DNA of 29,757 nt from Lobosporangium transversale (lineage: Eukaryota; Mortierellomycota; Mortierellomycetes; Mortierellales; Mortierellaceae): assembly GCF_002105155.1 (NCBI RefSeq), contig NW_019029086.1, positions 1-29,757 of the forward strand, in the 5' to 3' direction. Each line of letters opens with the position of its first letter. The first letter of the stretch is position 1. A program made the position numbers and the translations under genes. The notes below the pieces were generated by a model. The model saw only the letters and a program-made list of their open reading frames with translations. It had not been told where the DNA came from and did not search any database. This document shows positions 19,401 to 26,300 of this stretch, piece after piece.

Positions 19401-20545
19401 AATGGCTAATAAGAACTGCTTCTTCTGTTCGACGAATTCAGTTTCTAACTCTTGGTCTTTCATAGTGGAGGGCACAAGTGGCGGTTTACTTTCATCATCT
19501 AAGAAATCATCTGCCTTTTCAGCAACAGCGGTAGCTATGCCATGGATCCCAAAGCCGAAGCGATAAAATAGATCCATCCCGATGAGGAAGTCGTAATAGC
19601 CCATAGGCATCACACTGACTCTGCATTCTACTGTTCGGTGATTACAAGAGAGAGCAATAGCATCTACTGTGCCGACATTTTGAAAACCAGTAGTGTCGTC
19701 TGCAAATTTAATTACAGTATTTTTCGAGGTTGCAGTTCTTATTTTGAGGTCTTTAACTACTTCTCGATTGATGAAGGATACGTTGGAGCCAGGATCAAGT
19801 AAAGCCGTGTACAATAGGCCATTTATAGTAATGGGAACAGATATTCTGTTGTCTTCCGGTTCAGGTCCTCTATAACCAATATTTCTATTCGGTTTGGGAT
19901 CCGCATAGTTGTCATACGGATGTGGTGCTTTTGATTGTGGTTGTTTAGCATTTAATACAGCACCTGTCGCTGCTATTTTTAAGGAATGGTTTATAGACAC
20001 AGTTTTGTGAATCAAAGATGAATACTTAGGTGCATCTAATGAAGAGCCGGTAGGGCTGTCAACATGAGGGGAAAGGTCCATGTGCTTTATTGCAAACTCG
20101 AGATCGTTTCCTAGAATATCATCATAGCTATCTGCTTTAGTTTGATGTAGGGCAGCTACTTTTTTATAAAAGATTGGTCCCTTGTTTTTATCCTCCCTTT
20201 GTGCTTGTCTGTTAAACTCAGCAAACTTAGTAGGGTTGGAATGCCTGAAACAATCTGCATCTGCATGTTTTCTATTCAGTGAGATACATGTGGGATCCTT
20301 ACAGGGACTGGATTGACTGCCGGCCTTATGGGCTCTTTTCCCTGTGTTATAGGGATGGCGTGCCTCAGTCTTCTTGGGATGGTTAATCAGGCCTTTGATC
20401 ATTTGATAATGGGCCTCAGCCATGTTGAGTTTGTCCGCAAGGGCTGTGCTCCTCTGCTCAAACTTCAATCTGGCTGCTCCAGCTTCTTCGGTGGGTTGAG
20501 AATTGCCGCATTGTAACAAACGGTCAGATGCATCTTCTCGTTCAT
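16468..20545 (-). pseudogene. Chromovirus copy 1 gag-pol, degraded
   Basis: Compared with copy 2, gag has lost its N-terminal roughly 80 codons (the leader joins directly near MNEKM at 20545) and about 0.9 kb covering the capsid-like core, and it carries a one-base frame change near 20490. The zinc-knuckle region, protease (DPGS), reverse transcriptase (YVDD), RNase H and integrase are recognisable in one frame. That frame is interrupted by TAG near 19374, TGA near 18510 and TAG near 18123. A C-run of five instead of six near 16683 shifts the last part out of frame and deletes the chromodomain. The integrase keeps its three acidic residues, but the usual SDNG is GDYG. The homologous end of pol is at 16468-16470. 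It is a dead copy, although a long integrase-containing frame (16593-18059) is still open. Confidence 0.88.
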
Positions 20546-21241
20546 ACAATATTGTGATAAAATGATTGTATTGGGTTGATGAAAAAGTTGTTCAAATGAG
20601 AATCGGTTGAGTGAAAAGAATGTGTTGATCTGAAAGTGAAAATTTTTTTTTCTTGCCAGAATATTTTTTTTTTTTTTTTTTCGAAAAGAAAAGTGATCTT
20701 TTTTATAAAAAATAAATGCATGTTCCAATTTAAAGGAGAGCCCGTTGAGGTTCACAACGTCGGCACATGCTCTTCTGTTTCCAAATCCGGACTTGAAATC
20801 CAAATGAGGAAATAGAGTTATATTAAAGTAACAGGGTATTTAATAACCATAGTGGAGATTTAAGGGACAGGCTACTTCAGTGAGAAGGGCGCTCTATAAG
20901 TTCACACCATATTGGAACCGATAGGGAGCCAATGACAGCAATGACCCATGGTCTCTAGTATAAAGGTCCCACAGATAAATTAAAGCCCAATTTAAGGTTG
21001 TAAGGATTGTGTCGCTTAATGACAGGGGCAGATGGTGATCAATGATTGGCTGATGGTCATGCCATGCATGATGAATGCGGATTGGATGAGGATGTCAATG
21101 GGGAGTGTCCATTTTGAAAAATCAATTTTGAAGTAGTTCTCGCTCCTTCATTCCTCATTCCTAAACCACGACCATTGTTATACTTTTGCCCATATACTTC
21201 CAACTGTACCCGTTTCTTTTTATAAGTTAAAGAAAATAACA
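20546..21241. promoter_or_regulatory. Divergent intergenic region between copy 1 gag and accessory gene
   Basis: About 700 bp without a gene. The gag-side leader (20546-20810) contains T9 and T18 runs (A-runs on the gag strand) and a stretch resembling the bases just before copy 2's gag ATG. The other side shares two blocks with 28541-29079: about 21040-21110, with GATGGTCATGCCATGCATG, and 21137-21169, with CTCGCTCCTTCATTCCTC. The middle (20810-21000) shows only weak similarity to copy 2. Conservation of the two blocks just upstream of both accessory genes marks them as likely promoter elements. Confidence 0.5.
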
Positions 21242-21916
21242 ATGTCCTCAAACACCCGTAACAATGCTTCTTCTTCTTCCCGCACCACCAGGCCAGTGAC
21301 ACGTCAACAGACTGAGTCAGAGGCTCGAGAGGCAAGGCCTACTCGAAGATATAACCGTCTTCCCTTAGCACCATTGTCTCCTAATATCAGGACCCGATCC
21401 ACTGGACCCATCTACCATGAAGATGCATCCAGCATAAGAATAAGGGTACCTGATTCCTTATCTCCAGAGCCAGAGCCAAGTGCAAGTGCTTTTAGTACAT
21501 CATATGGAGAATTAGTAAGGAGAGCGTCTGCTGGGGAGTCTTGTCAGACAAGTGGAGTATGCTCTTCAAGAGGGGTACAAAAGGGAAAGCGTCCCAGAGA
21601 GGATGACTCCGGATCTGTTGAGAACTCTTCGTCCGCTCCTTTTAATAAGAGGAGTAGATTTTTGAAAGGGCAAGATCGTACGATAGAGCTCAAGCAGAGT
21701 GTGGTGGATTGCATATGTCCGGATGAGTTTATGCTTGTATTTCATCATCTTCGATGTGCATACAAATGGATTGATGGTCTGGACAAGACCATTGTCGAGC
21801 AGGAAAAGACAATCAATGCTCTTTTAGTGAGAATACAGAATTTAGAAGCTCTGCACGCCTCTGGGTCAGGTTCTTCGCCTCAAAACAAGGGGAAGGCAAA
21901 GGCTGAGGATGAATGA
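21242..21916 (+). CDS. Antisense accessory protein of chromovirus copy 1 (unknown function)
   Basis: A 224-residue protein that I do not recognise. It is Ser/Arg/Pro-rich and probably disordered for the first 150 residues, with a conserved block IRIRVPDSLSPEPEP (about 65-79), nuclear-localisation-like clusters GKRPRED (about 118-124) and NKRSRFLKG (about 138-146), a possible helix 150-175, and a short coiled-coil-like C-terminus (about 180-205) before a Lys-rich tail. A homologue lies at the same place and orientation upstream of gag in copy 2, so the frame is real: 56 of the first 78 residues match. AATAAA occurs at 21954-21959. It is transcribed away from gag, and no LTR lies between them. 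It could be an element-encoded nuclear or regulatory protein, or a captured host gene. No known domain is visible. Confidence 0.65.
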   Translation: MSSNTRNNASSSSRTTRPVTRQQTESEAREARPTRRYNRLPLAPLSPNIRTRSTGPIYHEDASSIRIRVPDSLSPEPEPSASAFSTSYGELVRRASAGESCQTSGVCSSRGVQKGKRPREDDSGSVENSSSAPFNKRSRFLKGQDRTIELKQSVVDCICPDEFMLVFHHLRCAYKWIDGLDKTIVEQEKTINALLVRIQNLEALHASGSGSSPQNKGKAKAEDE

Positions 21917-22121
21917 ATGGTGCTTTCTCACGAAACTTAGTTTGTATGAATTGAATAAAATCAAAATAAATTGGTTGAATAAAACTAAAATAACTCGTTT
22001 CTGTGATTCAATAGTTCAGACTGAAGCTTATTTATCAATGGAAAGGAAAGAAATGTCCCTGAATTGATGACCATGAGAAAATGGTGGCGAAACATGTACA
22101 ATATCGAATAAGCTTTGCATG
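21917..22121 (+). terminator. 3' UTR of accessory gene with AATAAA signals
   Basis: AT-rich, non-coding. AATAAA at 21954-21959 and further A/T-rich AAT-AAA-like motifs follow the stop within 45 nt. Much of this stretch recurs in degenerate form at 22241-22430, so it was duplicated together with the gene end. Confidence 0.45.
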
Positions 22122-22240
22122 TGGAAGAATTTATACTAGTCTTGCATTGTCTCCAAGGTGCATACCTTTAGGTCTAGCCCTTCGACTCAAGACAAAGGGA
22201 AGGCAAGGGCTGAGGAGCTGAGGATTGTTGGAAGGGGCTG
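22122..22240 (+). pseudogene. Decayed duplicate of the accessory gene 3' end
   Basis: Bases about 22122-22167 resemble the coding region around the conserved EF.LV..L hydrophobic segment and are actually closer to the copy 2 version (TTGCATTATCTCC...GGTGCATA) than to the adjacent copy 1 gene. The sequence then jumps to the gene's last codons (TCAAGACAAAGGGAAGGCAAG...). The coiled-coil part between them is missing and no frame is open. The relic is followed by a degenerate copy of the 3' UTR (22241-22430). Confidence 0.6.
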
Positions 22241-22703
22241 AGGATCTTTAGAAAAAAATGCTCTTTGTGCTCCATTTTGTATGAATTGATAAAATCAAAA
22301 TAACTCTCTGTGAAGAATGGATCTCGTTTGCAAATGGAATGGATAGAAACTTTTTCTGGATTGATAACCATACTGCCAAAAGGCAAGCAATCTTTGTATG
22401 TGAGGAGTATATGAATGGAGATAGCGCGGAATAAATGTGACAAATTTTTTTTTTTTTTTTTTTTTGCGCATGTCAAAATCTCAATCACTAGATCTGAGGA
22501 TCACGCCATCGTCTTTTCAGGCAGAGAAATCTCAATGGCGAATGAGAATGGAGAATGGATGATGGATGGATGATTGTGATTATAAATTGATTGTCATTTT
22601 TCATTCCTCCATTCCTCACTCTAGCACTTCCAAAACTTCACATACACTTTTCCATAAGTTCCTTGCACTTATTCCTTTTTTTTTTTTTTTTTTTTTTTTT
22701 ACC
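22241..22703 (+). promoter_or_regulatory. Degenerate 3' UTR copy, T-tracts and promoter-like region
   Basis: 22241-22430 is a diverged repeat of 21917-22121 (for example GTATGAATTGATAAAATCAAAATAA and GATTGATAACCAT). T22 occurs at 22444-22465. From about 22500 the sequence resembles the upstream regions of the accessory genes (GGATGATGGATGG..., TTTTTCATTCCTCCATTCCTCAC at about 22597), ending in T25 (22676-22700) immediately before ACCATG. It is probably the promoter of the truncated gene that follows. Confidence 0.45.
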
Positions 22704-22875
22704 ATGTCTTCCAAAGTTGTTTCCCCTAAAACCCTTTCCACTTCTTCCGCTGTTCAGGATAAGGGCAAAAATCAACCTGTTCAGGAGAAGGGTGAAAACC
22801 TTGTCACCCTTGATTATTCACTGACCGGCGCTGAGGAGAGTAGTGGAAGTGAGGAGGAAGTGGACGTAAGAGGAG
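22704..22875 (+). pseudogene. Second plus-strand gene, cut after 57 codons by copy 2
   Basis: The ATG in ACCATG follows a T25 run. The first 57 residues (MSSKVVSPK... to an acidic SGSEEEVDV segment) are Ser/Lys/Glu-rich, with no recognised domain. At 22876 the reading frame runs into the chromovirus LTR and stops at 22934. The start MSS and the upstream CATTCCTC-type block resemble the 21242 accessory gene, so it may belong to the same gene class or element, but the proteins do not align convincingly. The remainder probably lies beyond copy 2, outside the window. Confidence 0.5.
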
Positions 22876-23014
22876 TGAAATATGCCAGGATCATAATAAG
22901 TAACGAGAACGAAAGAAAGATGTGTTTATTATGATCCAGGGATCTTCGTTAAATAAAAAGGGTAAAAATCTTAGCTATAGTAAAAACCCATGTAAATGAC
23001 TGCTAATCGCAACA
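22876..23014 (-). repeat. Putative 3' LTR of chromovirus copy 2 (about 139 bp)
   Basis: It has the same TG...CA-bounded segment as copy 1 (starting TGTTGCGATTAG, ending TATTTCA on the element strand), with only a few differences, one being a base fewer in a G-run. AATAAA lies within the outer inverted repeat. The outer boundary is supported by the different flanks of the two copies; the inner boundary is inferred from the polypurine tract. Confidence 0.6.
22888..22937. repeat. 12-bp inverted repeat at LTR end (copy 2)
   Basis: GGATCATAATAA (22888-22899) and TTATTATGATCC (22926-22937), perfect arms as in copy 1. The loop has one substitution (TGTG for TGTC). Confidence 0.7.
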
Positions 23015-23017
23015 TAA

Positions 23018-23027
23018 CTCCCCCTCC
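23018..23027 (-). other. Polypurine tract of chromovirus copy 2
   Basis: GGAGGGGGAG on the minus strand, three bases before the LTR start TGTTGCG. Its position between the pol stop and the LTR fits the plus-strand primer of LTR elements. Confidence 0.6.
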
Positions 23028-23066
23028 AGACGAGCGTCCAGGTAAGAGCGAGTGCTTATAAAGCTT

Positions 23067-23187
23067 GGAAGGAAAATTTATAAAACCTTCCTATTAGGAT
23101 AATTAGTGTCGAAGGAAAAGTCTAAAAACCTTCTTGTTTGATTAAATAAATAAATAAATTCTTTGAAGGAAAATAAATAAAACCTTC
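23067..23187. repeat. Three GAAGG...CCTTC modules in the 3' non-coding region (copy 2)
   Basis: Modules at about 23067-23091, 23111-23133 and 23165-23187 each have GAAGGAAAA, a short A/T spacer and AACCTTC. They are spaced 45-55 bp apart. A TAAA microsatellite (about 23143-23158) lies between the second and third. The third module and about 60 bp after it are absent from copy 1. The rest of 23028-23331 is AT-rich non-coding sequence after pol. Confidence 0.55.
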
Positions 23188-23331
23188 AGCGTCTGCATTT
23201 CTTTTTAGATGCGACCATAAAAAAAGGGTAAAATAATAAACCTTAAATTTGATTTGATAGTGAGGAAAACGTTCATGCTGTTAACGCATGCGTACAAAAA
23301 CCTTAGTGAAGCAACATTCGTTTTTTTGCTT

Positions 23332-26300
23332 CTACCTTCTGTTCTTATGTCTTTTCTGAGCCCTTGACCCTACAACTGTTGCAGGTTGCTTCCTCTTAGC
23401 CATTTTGGCAATCATATGAGGGTTCTGCTGATTAAGCTTTTTATAGTACTTATTGATCATTGCTTTGGAGTCAAAATCTTCGTACCTAAGTTGCGAGTTG
23501 TGCTCATCGTCATATCCTTTCCATTTAACTGTGTACAGTGTCTCTCCCCCCTCAGAAGTTTCATGACTCAAGATAGCTTCGACTTCATAATGATCATCGG
23601 CGTCATCCGAAGCATCAAGTGGTCGATCCACTAGCTTAAGCTGTTCAGGAGCAAAATTACGAGGTAGTAGTTGTCTCATCGCGTCACGGAGAACATATGT
23701 ACCACGAACAGTGCGGCGAACTACTTGAAACGGCCCAATGTACTTATTATCAAATGTACTATTAGCCAAGGGGTCCTTGATCATCACATAGGCGGCAATA
23801 GGGAAGTCAGTTATAAAATGATTTGAGTTGAATTTATCCACCATCTTCTGCTGCGAGGCTGTACTCTTATCTGCAATAGCAGGGAATACAAGGTCAGTAA
23901 GATACCTTAAGCGCTCATTCAATTCTGATTCAGATAGCAATCGTGATCCCGATGCTGAGAAGTCAGATATTCCAGCGAAAGATCGACCATAAAACAGCGA
24001 AAAAGGCGCCGAGCCATGAAGGCTAACAATTCTAGTATTCATTTGTAACTGGACCATAGGAAGTTGGTCATCCCATTTAGTGATTTCGCCTTGAATAGAT
24101 TTCTGCAAGAGATCTTTAAGGGTACGGACATTACGTTCTGCTAAGCCATTGGCCCGAGGATGATAAGGCGTAGTAAGCCTATGATCAATCTCAAGCTTGG
24201 TAGTTAACGATCTGACAACTAAGTTGACAAATTCAGTCCCATTATCACTCTGGATAATTTTAGGGAACCCAATGGAGCAGAATAATTTGAAAAGTCGAGC
24301 GGCGACAGTGACCGCATTACGATTAGGTATTGGTTCGATAAAAACAAACCTCGTGCATACATCTACGGCGAGAAGAGCGTATTCGTTGCCTGCGTCGCTG
24401 ACAGGAAATTGGGCTAGGTCAAAGGCTATGTGCTCGCCTGGTAGAGTAGCATGTATTGCTTTGAGTGGATGGTAGCCTTTACGCACGATATTATAGTGCT
24501 GGCAAGCAGAGCATTGTCTTATCCACTGATTGCAGGTTTCACGCATTTTGGGCCAGTTATACCCTTGCTGCTGCAATGATAAAACCATGGCATTAATACC
24601 AAGGTGTCCAAAGCTGTGTGTATCTTTCAAAAGTTGCTTTTGCTGATCATCAGTAGGCGCCACTCGTTGCACTTCTTGATCTTGAATCTGGTGCACATAA
24701 GGTAAAGAAGTATCAAGACTTTCAATCCTTGGAATAAGATCTGCTGATTGCGTAACTATTAGAGGATCAGTTGTGTCAGTGGAGCGTAAGCTGCGTCTCA
24801 TTGATACTGCAGATACTCTTGTAGACTCTGATTGAGAAGACTCTGGATGGGTCGGACTATTTTCTCGGGCCCATAATTCATCAGGAAAAGCTCTCGATAG
24901 CGCATCAGGAATAATGTTCAGCAATCCAGGTCTGTAGATGCATTGGAAATCATAGCTGAGAAGGGTTTCTCTCCAGTCCGCTAAGATCTGTGAAAGTTCC
25001 TTTTGTTCATGAATATAAGTGAGTGGTTTGTGATCAGTGTATAGGGTGAATTTGCGACCCCATAAGTAGTAGTGAAACTTTTTGCAAGCATAGATAATGC
25101 CTAAAAGTTCTTTCATATATGCTGGGTAGTTGCGTTCGTGGTTCTTTAAAGCTCTAGCCATAAAAGAAATATAATTGACTTTGGTGTCATCTTCAGGACC
25201 ATTTGGTAATTGATAAAGAACTGCACCAATACCTAGATTGGACGCGTCAGTGGCCACATAAAAGGGCTGAGAGAAGTCAGGGAATGACAATACAGGTGCT
25301 GATATGATGAGCTGTTTGAACTGATTAAAACAACGCAATTCTAGATCACCTAGTGTAAAGTGTCCTTTGACGTTTCTCAATTTATCCAAAGGTGCTGCCA
25401 AAGTACTAAAGAGGGGTATGTATTCTCTGAAGTAGTTAAACATCCCAAGGTATCTTTGTACCATTTTGCCATCGGTGGGAGGAGTCCATGATTGAACATT
25501 AGCAACTTTTTCTGGATTAATCCTTCTACCATTTGCATCGATGACGAACCCGAGCAACAAAACTTCCATGCGGAGGAAATTGCTCTTTTCCTTATTGATA
25601 ATCAGATTGGCACTTGTCAATAGTTTAATCACCATTTTGACATGTTCAGTGTGCTCTTCAATGCTGTCGGAGAAAATGACAATGTCATCAACATAAGCGC
25701 TAACGAAGTGAAGATCTCCAAGCAATTGAGACATTCCTCTTTGGAAGATGCTAGTCATAGGCTTCAATCCAAAAGGAGCACGAGCAAACATATATTGTTT
25801 GTTCATATGCTTAAATGCCGTGTAGGGTTGGCTTTTCTCATCCAGAGGTAATCTATGATATGCTTGTGACAAGTCAATTGTAGTAAAATACTTATGACCT
25901 GCAGCTCGTTCCAATATTTCGGAAATGATAGGGATAGGAAAGTTATCAATATCCACGAGCTGCTTATTCAGCGTTCTTGGGTCAAGACAGACTCTGTATT
26001 TAATAATTTCGCCTTCTAAGTTCTTCCTTGCTGCAAGTGTGAGAGAGTTGTTGTAGGGGTTACCTTTAGGCGCCTCAACTGTAACTCCATTGTCTAGCCA
26101 TTTCTGTACGGTGGTATTGACTTCATCCATTTCTACTTGCGCGTAGAACCTACGAGAGCGTTCTTGAATCACGCAGTCATCTCTGACTTTTAGATGGACT
26201 CTCATAACGTCTAGTGGACAGTGACTCTTGGGGTCTATCTGGCTATTAGAGCAAAGGAAGGGCTCAATGGCTAATAAGAACTGTTTCTTCTGTTCGATGA

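Larger units (their letters stand above)
16101..22875 (-). mobile_element. Ty3/gypsy chromovirus copy 1, decayed; right end uncertain
   Basis: A minus-strand LTR retrotransposon inserted in LINE C ORF1. In element order from the right it has a divergent accessory gene (plus strand, 21242-21916), a leader, a heavily deleted gag, pol (protease, reverse transcriptase, RNase H, integrase), a polypurine tract and a short LTR-like end at 16101. No matching LTR is present between gag and 22875, where copy 2 begins inside a plus-strand ORF. The right boundary at 22875 is therefore only the point of interruption. If the accessory genes are part of the element, copy 1 continues beyond copy 2 and outside the window; if not, its 5' end has been lost. 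Confidence 0.7.

Noticed and set aside
22876-23316. A longer LTR of about 440 bp ending GAAGCAACA
   Set aside because: It has TG...CA ends and an A-rich stretch next to it, but the classical GGAGGGGGAG tract three bases from TGTTGCG at 23014 gives a better 139-bp boundary. The longer one cannot be fully excluded without a 5' LTR.
25642-25851. Plus-strand small ORFs opposite pol (25642-25851, 24197-24475, 26558-26740)
   Set aside because: Antisense shadows of conserved reverse transcriptase, integrase and protease codons, with no independent support.
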